A stretch of 64,000 bases of DNA, taken from Pseudodesulfovibrio tunisiensis (GTDB lineage: Bacteria > Desulfobacterota > Desulfovibrionia > Desulfovibrionales > Desulfovibrionaceae). The notes below the pieces were generated by a model. That model was given only the letters and a program-made list of their open reading frames with translations. It made no database searches and was not told the DNA's origin. Positions 1 through 8,836 of the stretch are shown here, in pieces; within the stretch, counting starts at the first letter, position 1, and the number at the start of each line of letters is the position of its first letter. The translations under genes were made by a program, and so were the position numbers. The stretch is from NCBI RefSeq assembly GCF_022809775.1, contig NZ_CP094380.1, forward strand, positions 2,106,001-2,170,000, written 5' to 3'.

Positions 1-1
1 G

Positions 2-112
2 GAACGCGTGCCCATCGAGGTCGGCGCCTGCGACCAGAACCTCAGGTACCTGCGGACCAAGCGTGACAAGATGCACCACATCCTGCACATTGACGAAGCC
101 GACAAAGCGTAA
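2..112 (+). CDS. ribA: GTP cyclohydrolase II domain, C-terminal end (partial)
   Basis: Only the last 36 codons are inside the window. They read ERVPIEVGACDQNLRYLRTK followed by a short acidic tail, which is the classic C-terminus of GTP cyclohydrolase II. That enzyme opens GTP to the pyrimidine precursor of riboflavin. It could be a stand-alone RibA or the second half of a bifunctional RibBA; the cut edge does not tell. It lies 37 bases upstream of ribH and reads in the same direction, so a riboflavin operon is likely. A separate, riboswitch-controlled ribB is present at 37.3 kb. Confidence 0.85.
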   Translation, partial: ERVPIEVGACDQNLRYLRTKRDKMHHILHIDEADKA

Positions 113-149
113 CATATTCATCAGAATATAATCTCACAAGGAGCACCCC

Positions 150-617
150 ATGCACCTCAAGACCATCGAAGGCAAACTGGATGCCAAGGGCCTGAAAGTG
201 GCCATCGTCGCCGCCCGATTCAACGACTTCATCGTGGACCGACTAATCTCCGGTGCCGTGGACTATCTTGTCCGTCACGGCGCGGAGCGCGACGACCTGA
301 CTCTGGTCCGTCTGCCCGGCGCCTTCGAGCTGCCCATCGCCGCCCAGAAACTGGCCAGATCCGGCCAGTACGACGGCGTTGTGGTGCTGGGTGCGGTCAT
401 CCGCGGCGCCACCCCCCACTTCGATTACGTGTGCAGTGAATGCGCCAAGGGCGTCGCCCACTCCAGCATGGAGACCGGCGTGCCCATGGGCTTCGGCCTG
501 CTGACCTGCGACACCCTGGATCAGGCCATTGAACGGGCCGGTTCCAAGGGCGGCAACAAGGGCGTGGAAGCCGCTTCCGCGCTGCTGGAAACCGTTCGAG
601 TGCTGGAGCAATTGTAG
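150..617 (+). CDS. ribH: 6,7-dimethyl-8-ribityllumazine synthase
   Basis: This 155-residue protein has the normal length and pattern of lumazine synthase, which condenses 3,4-dihydroxy-2-butanone 4-phosphate with 5-amino-6-ribitylaminouracil in the penultimate step of riboflavin synthesis. Visible family features are the N-terminal [16 protein letters not shown] strand-helix, [11 protein letters not shown], and [15 protein letters not shown] with the catalytic-region histidine. The start is supported by AAGGAGC just upstream. It follows the ribA end and precedes nusB by 3 bases, an arrangement (ribH-nusB) found in many bacteria. Confidence 0.96.
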   Translation: MHLKTIEGKLDAKGLKVAIVAARFNDFIVDRLISGAVDYLVRHGAERDDLTLVRLPGAFELPIAAQKLARSGQYDGVVVLGAVIRGATPHFDYVCSECAKGVAHSSMETGVPMGFGLLTCDTLDQAIERAGSKGGNKGVEAASALLETVRVLEQL

Positions 618-620
618 AAC

Positions 621-1091
621 ATGGCTAAGAACAAGGGCAAAAAGCCCGGTACGCGCAGAGTGGGACGCACTCTGGCATTTCAGGTTTTGTACGGGCTGCC
701 GTTCGCTCCCAGGGATCAGGAACCGGACCTTGGCCGGGCGTACAATCAGAACCCCTGCGTGCTCGACGAGGAGTCGGCCGCGGCCATCGAGTTCGGGGAA
801 TCCCTCGTGCTCGGAGCCGGGCAGCGCCTTGCCGAGGTGGACGCAGCCATAGACAAGTTCTCCCAGCACTGGAAGATCGACCGCATCGCCCGGGTGGAGC
901 TGGCCATTCTCAGGCTGGCCCTCTACGAGATCCTGTACACGGACATTCCGCTCAAGGCAGCCATCAACGAAGCCATCGAGCTGGCCAAGACCTTTGGCGA
1001 CGGCAACTCGCGCAGCTTCGTGAACGGCATTCTGGACGGCGTGGCCCGTGCCGTGGACTCCGGCAAGTTCGACGTGAACAAATCGTTCTAG
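621..1091 (+). CDS. nusB: Transcription antitermination protein NusB
   Basis: A 156-residue all-helical protein of the NusB family. NusB pairs with NusE (S10) on boxA RNA to allow read-through of rRNA operons. The sequence shows the basic N-terminus (KNKGKKPGTRRVGR), the RRVGRTLAFQVLYGL helix, and the C-terminal WKIDRIARVELAILRLALYE and PLKAAINEAIELAKTFG motifs typical of the family. It begins 3 bases after the ribH stop, so the two are surely cotranscribed. The rRNA operon at the right edge of the window is a likely target of its activity. Confidence 0.95.
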   Translation: MAKNKGKKPGTRRVGRTLAFQVLYGLPFAPRDQEPDLGRAYNQNPCVLDEESAAAIEFGESLVLGAGQRLAEVDAAIDKFSQHWKIDRIARVELAILRLALYEILYTDIPLKAAINEAIELAKTFGDGNSRSFVNGILDGVARAVDSGKFDVNKSF

Positions 1092-1116
1092 CAACGAAAG
1101 AAATACAAGCAATGCG

Positions 1117-1165
1117 AACCGCTCCCGAAGATTCCTGGCCTATGCCCGGGCCTTCGGGGGCGGTT
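1117..1165 (+). other. Stem-loop between nusB and leuS
   Basis: AACCGCTCCCGAAG at 1117-1130 can pair with CTTCGGGGGCGGTT at 1152-1165, leaving a ~21-base loop. There is no following T-run, so this is not a standard terminator. It sits in the leuS leader, 22 bases before its start codon, and could slow or attenuate transcription into leuS. No leucine leader peptide or T-box was seen. Confidence 0.5.
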
Positions 1166-1187
1166 TGCTGAAACAAGGATATTTCCC

Positions 1188-3686
1188 ATGGCCTTAGGAA
1201 AATACAATCCCGAAGCCGTTGAAGAAAAATGGCAGCGGAAATGGCAGGAATCCGGCTGTTTCGAAGTGGAAGCCGAGCCGGGCAAGCCCAAGTACTACGT
1301 GCTGGAAATGTTTCCCTATCCCTCCGGCAAGATTCACATGGGCCACGTGCGCAACTATTCCATCGGCGACGTGGTGGCGCGCTTCAAGTCCATGCAGGGC
1401 TTCAACGTGCTCCATCCCATGGGCTGGGACGCGTTCGGCCTGCCTGCGGAAAACGCGGCCATCAAGCATGACACGCACCCGGCCAAGTGGACCTATGCCA
1501 ACATCGACGACATGCGCACCCAGCTCAAGCGGCTGGGCTACTCCTACGACTGGCGGCGCGAGATCGCGACCTGCCGGCCCGAGTACTACAAGTGGGAGCA
1601 GCAGTTCTTCCTCAAGTTTCTGGAAAAGGGGCTGGTCTACCGCAAGAAGTCGCCCGTGAACTGGTGCCCTGGCTGTGCCACGGTGCTGGCCAACGAACAG
1701 GTCGAGGACGGCCTGTGCTGGCGCTGCGACTCCGAGGTCGAGCAGAAGGACATGGAGCAGTGGTTCCTGCGCATCACGGACTATGCGGACGAACTGCTCC
1801 GCGATCTGGACACCCTTGGCGAAGGCTGGCCCGAACGCGTGCGCACCATGCAGCGCAACTGGATCGGCAAGAGCTACGGCGCGGAACTCACCTTTCAGGT
1901 CAAGGGCATGGACAAGACCATCACGGTCTTCACCACCCGTCCCGACACCCTGCACGGCGCGACCTTCATGTCCATTGCCGCCGAGCATCCCATGGTCGAG
2001 GAGCTGATCGCCGGACTGGACAACGCGGACGAAATCCGCGAATTCGCCACCCGCATCCGCAACATGGACCGCATCAAGCGCGGAGCCGACGATCTGGAAA
2101 AGGAAGGCATGTTCACGGGCCGCTCCTGCGTGAACCCGGTCACGGGCGAGGAAATGCCCATCTACATCGCCAACTTCGTGCTCATGGGCTACGGCACCGG
2201 CGCTGTCATGGCGGTTCCTGCCCACGACCAGCGCGACTTCGAATTTTCCGCCAAGTACGACCTGCGCCGCAAGGTGGTCATCAATCCGCCCGAGCTGGCG
2301 GCCAAGGGCGAGGTGCTCAAGGTCGAGGACATGACCGAGGCCTACACCGACCCCGGCATTCTGGTGGCTTCCGGCCAGTTCGACGGCATGGAGAACGAAC
2401 CTGCCAAGAAGGCCATTGTCGAGCATCTCGACAAGTCCGGCCTCGGCCGCATGACCGTGAACTACCGGCTGCGCGACTGGAACATTTCCCGCCAGCGCTA
2501 CTGGGGTGCCCCCATCCCCGTGATCTACTGCGACGATTGCGGCGCAGTCCCGGTTCCCGAGGACCAGCTTCCCGTGACCCTGCCCGAGGATGCGCAGGTG
2601 CGCGAGAGTGGCTCTCCCCTGCCGGACATGGAGTCCTTCGTGAACGTGGCCTGCCCCAAATGCGGCAAGCCCGCGCGCAGGGAAACCGACACGCTGGACA
2701 CCTTTTTCGAATCCTCGTGGTACTTCTGTCGCTACTGCGATCCCCGCAACGAGGAACAGGCTCTGGACTCGACCAAGCTGGACTACTGGATGCCCGTGGA
2801 CCAGTACATTGGCGGCATCGAACACGCCATCCTGCACCTGCTCTACGCCCGGTTCTTTACCAAGGCGTTGCGCGACGAGGGATTCGTCAACAACGACGAG
2901 CCGTTCGCCAATCTGCTCACGCAGGGCATGGTGCTCAAGGACGGCGGCAAGATGTCCAAGTCCAAGGGCAACGTGGTCGATCCCAACGCCATGATCGCGG
3001 AATACGGCGCGGACGCCACCCGGCTGTTCATCCTGTTTGCCGCGCCTCCGATCAAGGAGCTGGAGTGGTCGGATCAGGGCATTGAAGGCGCATTCCGCTT
3101 CCTGAACCGCCTGTGGCGTCTGGCTGAAAATCTCGAAGGCAAGCTCGCACCGGCCGATCCCTGCGCATTCACCGCGCCCAAAAGCGATGCTGCCAAGAAG
3201 CTCCGGTTCAAGGAGCACGACACGATCCGCCGCGTGACCCGCGACATCAGGAACGAATTCCAGTTCAATACCGCCATTGCCGCGGTCATGGAGCTCGTCA
3301 ACGAGATGTACGGCGTCAAGGACCAGTTGGCCGACTCCGAGCCCGAGGCCCTGTCCTCGGCCATGGCCACGGCCCTGACCCTGCTTTCCCCGGTCGCCCC
3401 GCACATCTGCGAGGAGCTGTGGGAGACGCTGGGCCACACTCAGGCGCTGGCCACCCGGCCTTGGCCCGAGTACGACGAGTCCGCCCTTGTCAAGGACGAG
3501 GTCACCCTCGTGGTGCAGGTCAACGGCAAGGTGCGCGGCAAGTTCCAGGCCCCGAACAACGCGCCCAAGGACGAGGTCGAGAAGATCGCCCTTGGACAGG
3601 AAAACGTTGCCAAGCATCTGGAAGGCAAGACCGTGCGCAAGGTCATTGTCATCCCGAACAAGCTGGTCAATATTGTTGTCGGCTAG
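1188..3686 (+). CDS. leuS: Leucyl-tRNA synthetase
   Basis: This 832-residue class I aminoacyl-tRNA synthetase charges tRNA-Leu. The HIGH-type motif lies in [15 protein letters not shown] around residues 42-52, and the KMSKS loop ([16 protein letters not shown]) near residues 585-598. The connective editing domain ([31 protein letters not shown]) and the zinc-type cysteine pairs (CPGC/CWRC and CPKC) are all visible, and the C-terminal [10 protein letters not shown] anticodon-side domain is intact. Length is normal. The start is supported by AACAAGGA upstream. A strong terminator follows 22 bases after the stop. Confidence 0.98.
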   Translation: MALGKYNPEAVEEKWQRKWQESGCFEVEAEPGKPKYYVLEMFPYPSGKIHMGHVRNYSIGDVVARFKSMQGFNVLHPMGWDAFGLPAENAAIKHDTHPAKWTYANIDDMRTQLKRLGYSYDWRREIATCRPEYYKWEQQFFLKFLEKGLVYRKKSPVNWCPGCATVLANEQVEDGLCWRCDSEVEQKDMEQWFLRITDYADELLRDLDTLGEGWPERVRTMQRNWIGKSYGAELTFQVKGMDKTITVFTTRPDTLHGATFMSIAAEHPMVEELIAGLDNADEIREFATRIRNMDRIKRGADDLEKEGMFTGRSCVNPVTGEEMPIYIANFVLMGYGTGAVMAVPAHDQRDFEFSAKYDLRRKVVINPPELAAKGEVLKVEDMTEAYTDPGILVASGQFDGMENEPAKKAIVEHLDKSGLGRMTVNYRLRDWNISRQRYWGAPIPVIYCDDCGAVPVPEDQLPVTLPEDAQVRESGSPLPDMESFVNVACPKCGKPARRETDTLDTFFESSWYFCRYCDPRNEEQALDSTKLDYWMPVDQYIGGIEHAILHLLYARFFTKALRDEGFVNNDEPFANLLTQGMVLKDGGKMSKSKGNVVDPNAMIAEYGADATRLFILFAAPPIKELEWSDQGIEGAFRFLNRLWRLAENLEGKLAPADPCAFTAPKSDAAKKLRFKEHDTIRRVTRDIRNEFQFNTAIAAVMELVNEMYGVKDQLADSEPEALSSAMATALTLLSPVAPHICEELWETLGHTQALATRPWPEYDESALVKDEVTLVVQVNGKVRGKFQAPNNAPKDEVEKIALGQENVAKHLEGKTVRKVIVIPNKLVNIVVG

Positions 3687-3708
3687 TTCGATTTTGCGGA
3701 AGATATGA

Positions 3709-3745
3709 AAAAGGCCCTTTCCCTTGCGGGAAAGGGCCTTTTTTT
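3709..3745 (+). terminator. Rho-independent terminator after leuS
   Basis: AAAGGCCCTTTCCC pairs with GGGAAAGGGCCTTT across a short TTGC loop and is followed by a T-run. It ends the rib-nusB-leuS transcription unit and separates it from the repeat array. Confidence 0.93.
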
Positions 3746-3750
3746 GTTGG

Positions 3751-5632
3751 GGCCGTACCAGCTCGGGGAGCCGTGCCGGGCGAAGCCATTCGCCGTCGAC
3801 TGCGCGTCAGCTTGTTCAGTGAAGATTTCGCCCTTCAGGATAACACGGCGAAGGAGGCGCGGCTACGCGCCTTGAAGAGGTGGGGCCGTGCCAGCTTGGC
3901 CAGCCGTGCCGGGCGAAGCAATTCGCCTTAGACTGCGCACCATCTTGATAAGGGAATATTCCGCCCTTCTCGGGCGAATTACTTTTATTCCAAGGCGGAT
4001 AAAAGTAATCAAAAGCCGCCTTTTGGGATCGCCCCGGCCGTGCGCGTTTCCAAGTTGATCAAGGCTATTCTGCCGTGCGTTTGCCACAGGACCGTATGCC
4101 TTGATCAAAGGGAAACGGTGGAAGGTTGGTTGGGCCGAGGGAGATTGGTAGGGGCGAGGCGACCTCTCACACCCGGCACACTGTTCCCTTACCCAGACCG
4201 GATTTCGGCTCGCGAGGGCTTGGAACCAGTTGAAGCGACCGAAGCCGGGGCGATGCGGTTTCCGCAGGAAACGTCGCAATCGCCCGGCGGGAGGGCGCTA
4301 CTGGTTCCTGCCCGAGGGAGTCGGGAGCACAGTGCAAAGGGGCTTTTTTTTCGTTTATTTTTTTGCCCCAACAAAAAAATGAACTCGCCCGGGAAGGGCG
4401 AAACCCTCCCCTTGCAGGATGGCACGGCGAAGGCGGCGCGGCTACGCGCCTTGAAGAGGTGGGGCCGTGCCAGCTTGGTCTGCCGTGCCGGGCGAAGCAA
4501 TTCGCCTTAGACTGCGCGCCATCTTGATAAGGGAAGATTTCGCCCTTCTCGGGCGACCAACTTTTATTCCAAGGCGGATAAAAGTAATCAAAAGCCGCCT
4601 TTTGGGACCGCCCCGGCCGTACGCGTTTCCAAGTTGATCAAGGCTGGTCTGCCGTGCGTCCTCCACTGGGACGGAGGCCTTGATCAAAGGGAAACGGTGG
4701 AAGGTTGGTTGGGCCGGGGGAGATTGGTAGGGGCGAGGCGACCTCTCACACCCGGCACACTGTTCCCTTACCAAGACCGGATTTCGGCTCACGAGGGCTT
4801 GGAACCAGTCGAAGCGACCGAAGCCGGGGCGATGCGGTTTCCGCAGGAAACGTCGCAATCGCCCGGCGGGAGGGCGCTACTGGTTCCTGCCCGAGGGAGT
4901 CGGGAGCACAGTGCAAAGGGGCTTTTTTTTCGTTTATTTTTTTGCCCCAACAAAAAAATGAACTCGCCCGGGAAGGGCGAAACCCTCCCCTTGCAGGATG
5001 GCACGGCGAAGGCGGCGCGGCTACGCGCCTTGAAGAGGTGGGGCTGTACCAGCTTGGCGGGCCGTGCCGGGCGAAGCAATTCGCCGTAAACGCCGTACCA
5101 ACTTGAAAAGGGAAGATTTCGCCCTTCTCGGGCGACATCCTTTTATTCCAAGGCGGATAAAAGGATGCAAAAGCCGCCTTTTGGGATCGCCCCGGCCGTG
5201 CGCGTTTCCTACTTGATCATGGCTGTCCTGCCGTGCGCCCGCCGCAGGAACGGATGCCTTGATCAAAGGGAAACGGTGGGAGGTTGGGGAGGCCGGGGGA
5301 GCTTGGTTGGGCTGAGGCGACTTTTCACATCTGGAACAGTATTCCTTACTTAAACCGAATTTCGGCTCGCAAGGGCTTGGAACCAGTCGAAGCGACCGAA
5401 GCCGGGGCGATGCGGTTTCCGGAGGAAACGTCGCAATCGCCCGGCGGGAGGGCGCTACTGGTTCCTGCCCGAGGGAGTCGGGAGCACAGTGCAAAGGGGC
5501 TTTTTTTCGTTGTTTTTTTTTGCCCCAACAAAAAAATGAACTCGCCCGGGAAGGGCGAAACCCTCCCCTTGCAGGATGGCACGGCGAAGGCGGCGCGGCT
5601 ACGCGCCCTGAAGAGGTGGGGCTGTACCAGCT
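3751..5632. repeat. Tandem array of a ~579-bp repeat (three full units plus two partials)
   Basis: The same long sequence recurs head to tail. Full units are 3844-4422, 4423-5001 and 5002-5579 (579, 579, 578 bp). A degenerate partial unit lies at 3751-3838 and a truncated one at 5580-5632. Units 1 and 2 are nearly identical except for clustered changes near 3960-3995/4539-4574 and 4070-4095/4649-4674. Each unit is rich in self-complementary pieces: TTGATCAAGGC/GCCTTGATCAA (4634-4644 with 4677-4687 in unit 2), AAGGCGG/CCGCCTT, CGCCC/GGGCG and GGGGC/GCCCC around a T-rich stretch. Open frames on both strands also recur with the repeat, but they overlap each other, have proline/arginine-rich low-complexity products and no recognisable family, so I do not call them genes. 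There is no transposase or terminal inverted repeat. Confidence 0.93.
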
Positions 5633-5948
5633 TGCCTACCCCTCCTCCCCTCAAATATCCCCTTCCGTCTTTTCCTCATTTTTTGTCGATAATCTTCCCG
5701 CCACCAATAGGCAGCATATTGGCGAAGAGCATTTTCCCATAGCGAAATACATCATGAAATCAAACAGTTCCATAGAGGCCATATATAGTAGCACCATGTC
5801 CTCAACGTTATCGTAAAAACTTAAGCGGACGTTATTACGGGAATAAACAAACAATGTTGTTGAACTCAACAAATTTTGTTGACTTAAAATTGCCAATTGC
5901 GGTAAACCAAGCTTGAACAAGGCACTCAAGGAAAAGGATTGTATTTCG
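5633..5948 (+). promoter_or_regulatory. AT-rich regulatory region with a TTGTTGA palindrome upstream of the YheO-like regulator
   Basis: This gene-free stretch is clearly more AT-rich than its surroundings. A perfect palindrome TTGTTGA-AC-TCAACAA lies at 5857-5872, and a third TTGTTGA half-site at 5876-5882 overlaps a possible -10 element (TTAAAAT, 5884-5890) with TTGAAC as a poor -35. Two ACGTTAT direct repeats occur near 5804 and 5829. This arrangement is what one expects of a self-regulated catabolic operon promoter, with the palindrome as operator for the PAS/HTH protein encoded just downstream. The binding protein is inferred, not shown. Confidence 0.5.
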
Positions 5949-6614
5949 ATGGAAGAACAAACACCTGAAATCAAGCATATTTTCCAGACGGCCAAACGCC
6001 TTGCGGATGGCCTTGCCCAGCTATTGGGAAGAAATGCCGAAGTCGTCATTCACGACTTCAGCGATTTGAGCCATTCCCTGGTGTATGTGGCGGGCAGTGT
6101 CACCAACAGGCAGGTCGGCGCGCCCATCACCGATCTCGCCTACAAGAAGATCAAGGAACGCGGAGACGACGTCGAGGACATGCACGGCTACAAGACCGTG
6201 AGCCGAAACGGCCGCATTCTCAAATCCTCCACCATGTTCCTGCGCACGTCCACCGGCAGGGTTGTCGGTTGCCTGTGCGTGAATTTCGACATCACGGAAT
6301 TCCTGAACGCAAAATCGCTGCTGGACGACCTGACCGGATTCGACGATTCCGGCGAGGACATGCGGGAGGAGCGTTTCGCGAGCAGCTTCAACGAGACCAT
6401 GGGTTCCCTGATCGACGAAGCTGTGGCGCAGGCGGGCAAGCAGCCCGCCACCATGGACAAGGAGGAGCGTCTGAGCCTGCTGCGCGTCCTGGAAGAGCAG
6501 GAAGTCTTCCTGTTCAAGGGTGCGGTGAATCAGGTCGCCCGGGTTTTCGGCGTCTCCCGTTACACCATCTACAATTACCTCAAGGAAATCCGGTCCGGGG
6601 AAAACGATATCTGA
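5949..6614 (+). CDS. YheO-like PAS/HTH transcriptional regulator
   Basis: The 221-residue product matches the YheO family. An N-terminal PAS-like sensing domain (about residues 5-120; motifs NAEVVIHDFSDLSHSLVYVAG, SSTMFLRTSTGRVVGCLCVNFD) is followed by a C-terminal helix-turn-helix (about 165-215; VNQVARVFGVSRYTIYNYLKEI). Known relatives control amino-acid or D-amino-acid catabolic genes. I choose ATG 5949 because AGGAAAAGGA lies ten bases upstream; a TTG at 5913 in frame has no such site. It heads the RidA/transporter/lyase operon and probably controls it through the TTGTTGA palindrome. The ligand is unknown. Confidence 0.85.
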   Translation: MEEQTPEIKHIFQTAKRLADGLAQLLGRNAEVVIHDFSDLSHSLVYVAGSVTNRQVGAPITDLAYKKIKERGDDVEDMHGYKTVSRNGRILKSSTMFLRTSTGRVVGCLCVNFDITEFLNAKSLLDDLTGFDDSGEDMREERFASSFNETMGSLIDEAVAQAGKQPATMDKEERLSLLRVLEEQEVFLFKGAVNQVARVFGVSRYTIYNYLKEIRSGENDI

Positions 6615-6652
6615 CCCGGTCCGAGCGGTCCCGAGCCGCAGAGAAGGACACA

Positions 6653-7039
6653 ATGACGATGCAAACCGTAACCACCGACAACGCGCCTGCCGCAGTCGGC
6701 CCCTATTCCCAGGCCACGATCAGCAAGGGATTGCTGTTCGTTTCCGGACAACTGCCCATTGATCCGGCGAAAAAGGCCATGGTTGAAGGCTCCATTGGCG
6801 ACAAGGCGGCCCAGAGCCTGACCAACCTCGCCAACATTGCCGAAGCTGCCGGGACCAGTCTGAAGAACGCCGTGAAGGTGACGGTGTTCCTGACCGACAT
6901 GAATGATTTTGCGGAAGTGAACGAGGCGTACAAGAAATTCTTCGCCGAACCGTTCCCTGCCCGCAGCGCCATCCAGGTGGGCGCTCTGCCCCTGGGCGGC
7001 GAGATTGAAATCGAAGCCATTCTGGCAATGCCGGAATAA
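6653..7039 (+). CDS. RidA family enamine/imine deaminase
   Basis: A 128-residue RidA (YjgF/YER057c/UK114) protein, full length. Family marks are APAAVGPYSQA near the N-terminus, LFVSGQLPIDP, the TDMNDFAEVNEAYKKFF helix, the substrate-binding arginine in FPARSAIQVGALPLGGEIEIEAI and the closing glutamate. RidA hydrolyses reactive 2-aminoacrylate and related imines made by dehydratases and desulfidases. That fits the CyuA-like enzyme encoded later in the same operon. ATG 6653 and ATG 6659 are both possible behind AGAAGG. Confidence 0.93.
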   Translation: MTMQTVTTDNAPAAVGPYSQATISKGLLFVSGQLPIDPAKKAMVEGSIGDKAAQSLTNLANIAEAAGTSLKNAVKVTVFLTDMNDFAEVNEAYKKFFAEPFPARSAIQVGALPLGGEIEIEAILAMPE

Positions 7040-7345
7040 CCGATGTTGCGTCGGCGGAAAGCGAGTCATGAGAACCACGATGCCCGGATATTGTGCGCTC
7101 AGATTCCCCGGCTGCGGGTACCGCACCAGCCGCACCCGGAAGACTCAGGTTCCGAGCCTCGCCACATCTTCGACTCGACTTTCCGGCGGCCGCGACCTTG
7201 CGCCGCTTCGAAATGCCCCGACGATGCCTGTATCGGGCCCGCGTCCGTCCGTTGCGGAGGATTCATGCGGACCGGCCCGTCACTGTGGACATGAAAAGGC
7301 GAAAGCCTTTCCACGCAACCGCAAAAACCAGTCTGGAGAGAAAAC
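7040..7345 (+). other. Leader region between ridA and the solute-receptor gene
   Basis: This 306-base stretch has no convincing gene. Before the tctC start there is a compact hairpin AAAGGC-GAAA-GCCTTT at 7295-7310 with a GNRA-type loop, framed by GTGG/CCAC. It may stabilise or attenuate the mRNA of the highly expressed receptor. I see no clear promoter. Confidence 0.4.
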
Positions 7346-8302
7346 ATGAAACGTCTGTTGCTTGTCTTGATGCTCGCTCTTTCGCTGATGTCCCTGTCCG
7401 TGGCCCCGGCCATGGCAAAGGATTTCCCGGCCCGGAATGTCAAGATCATCGTTCCGTTCGCTCCCGGAGGCGCAGTTGACTTCACCTGCCGCCTCATCGC
7501 CGATGTGGCCAAGGACTATTTCGACGGCAAGAAGGTCATTGTCCAGAACATGCCCGGCGGCGGCGCGGTCATCGGCCAGACCTACGTGGCCAAGGCCCGT
7601 CCCGACGGATACACCATGCTGGGCTACACCTCTTCCGTGGTCAACAATCCCCTGACCAAGAAGACCGCCTACACCTACAAATCCTTTCAGCCCGTGGCCA
7701 TGTACTGCTTCGACCCCGAGGTAGTGGTGGTTCCGGCCAAGTCCGAATACCAGACCCTGAACGATCTGCTGGAAGCGGCCAAGGCGCACAAGCTGACCGT
7801 GGCCACCGCTGGTTTTTCCACCTCCCACCACATTGCGGCCCTGGTGCTGGAACAGAAGTCCGGCGCCAAGTTCAGCTTCATCCACAACCAGAGCGCGGCC
7901 ATGCAGATCCAGCAGCTCATGGGTGGCCACGTGGACCTCGGCTTCATGTCCGCTGGCGAGGCCATGGGCTACATGAAGGACGGCTCCCTGCGCGTGCTCG
8001 GCATCATGCAGAAGGAACGCAACGCCAAGTTCCCGGACGTTCCCACCTTCAATGAAAGCGACGTGGACATCCAGTGGGGCACCTTCCGCGGTCTGGCCGT
8101 GCCGGCCAAGACCCCGGCCGAGGCGGTCACCTATCTGGAAACCGCCATGGAAAAGGTCGTGAACGACCCGAAATTCACTGAAGCCATGGGCAAGGCCGGC
8201 TACCCGGTCGTGTTCCGCGGTGCCAGCGACTTCGAGGAATACGTCGAAGGCGTGGCCAAGGTGATGCAGGAGATTCTGCCGACCCTCAAGGGCAGGAAAT
8301 AG
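7346..8302 (+). CDS. tctC: Tripartite tricarboxylate transporter substrate-binding protein (TctC/Bug family)
   Basis: This 318-residue periplasmic receptor starts with a signal peptide (MKRLLLVLMLALSLMSLSVA, cleavage near AMA-KD). Bug-family marks follow: FPARNVKIIVPFAPGGAVDFTCRLIA, NMPGGGAVIGQTYVAKARPDGYTMLGY, and the middle-domain VATAGFSTSHHIAAL. Bug receptors bind carboxylated ligands such as citrate, glutamate or other di- and tricarboxylates through the conserved loops. Directly downstream are the two membrane subunits, so the transporter is complete. A GGAGAG ribosome-binding site precedes the start. The actual ligand cannot be read from sequence. Confidence 0.93.
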   Translation: MKRLLLVLMLALSLMSLSVAPAMAKDFPARNVKIIVPFAPGGAVDFTCRLIADVAKDYFDGKKVIVQNMPGGGAVIGQTYVAKARPDGYTMLGYTSSVVNNPLTKKTAYTYKSFQPVAMYCFDPEVVVVPAKSEYQTLNDLLEAAKAHKLTVATAGFSTSHHIAALVLEQKSGAKFSFIHNQSAAMQIQQLMGGHVDLGFMSAGEAMGYMKDGSLRVLGIMQKERNAKFPDVPTFNESDVDIQWGTFRGLAVPAKTPAEAVTYLETAMEKVVNDPKFTEAMGKAGYPVVFRGASDFEEYVEGVAKVMQEILPTLKGRK

Positions 8303-8314
8303 GCCTAAAAAAGC

Positions 8315-8346
8315 TCCCGGGGCCGTGGCCCCCTCACGGCTCCGGG
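8315..8346 (+). other. Intercistronic hairpin tctC-tctB
   Basis: TCCCGGGGCCGTG can pair with CACGGCTCCGGGA with one mismatch. It has no T-run. Such hairpins behind receptor genes usually protect the upstream message and reduce expression of the membrane subunits. This is inference from position. Confidence 0.6.
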
Positions 8347-8368
8347 AAAACTCAAAGCGGGAGATGTC

Positions 8369-8812
8369 ATGTTACTGCGTTCCTCTAATTTCTGGCTTGC
8401 CGTCGTCTTCATGGGCGTGAGCGTGCTCACCTGGTGCACGGCCTCGGCCTACGATCCCATGGCCGCGCGCTTTCCCAAGCTGCTCGCCGCAGTCTTCGCG
8501 CTCCTTTCCGCCCTGCTCGTGTTCAACACGGTGACGCGGAAAAAGGCCGAGGAAGCCGGAAAACCCTTCCAGCTCGGCGCGTACACGGCTCCGGCCTTCG
8601 TGTGTCTGGGCATCATCGGCTATGCCCTGGCTCTGGATTTCGCCGGATTCATCATTCCTTCGGTCCTCCTGATGCTCTTCGTGGCCTGGGTTCTGGGCTA
8701 CCGCAAGGCAGGCATTCTGCTGGCCGTGTCCCTGGGCTTCGTGCTCGCGGTCTACGCCATATTCGGACTGCTTCTGGACGTGCCCCTGCCCGAACTCTGG
8801 GTAATGGAATAA
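8369..8812 (+). CDS. tctB: Tripartite tricarboxylate transporter small membrane subunit TctB
   Basis: A 147-residue hydrophobic protein with about four transmembrane segments (roughly residues 8-24, 35-52, 72-90, 95-140). This is the size and topology of TctB, the small membrane subunit of TTT transporters. Sequence conservation of TctB is low, so the call leans on its position between tctC and tctA and on the family-like YDPMAARFPKLLAAVFALLS segment. It works with TctA in proton- or sodium-driven uptake. The start has GGGAGA upstream. Confidence 0.88.
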   Translation: MLLRSSNFWLAVVFMGVSVLTWCTASAYDPMAARFPKLLAAVFALLSALLVFNTVTRKKAEEAGKPFQLGAYTAPAFVCLGIIGYALALDFAGFIIPSVLLMLFVAWVLGYRKAGILLAVSLGFVLAVYAIFGLLLDVPLPELWVME

Positions 8813-8836
8813 CTCCTCTCCGACTACGAGGTTGAG

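Noticed and set aside
1194..3617. Long reverse-strand open frame opposite leuS (807 codons)
   Set aside because: A typical mirror frame of a high-GC gene; its product has no family features and leuS is certain.
3751..5632. CRISPR or insertion sequence at the tandem array
   Set aside because: Units are 579 bp, directly abutting, without unique spacers, transposase or terminal inverted repeats.
4040..5742. Open frames on both strands of the 579-bp repeats (about 100-157 residues each)
   Set aside because: They recur only because the DNA repeats, overlap on both strands, have low-complexity Pro/Arg/Ser products, and no ribosome-binding site or known motif.
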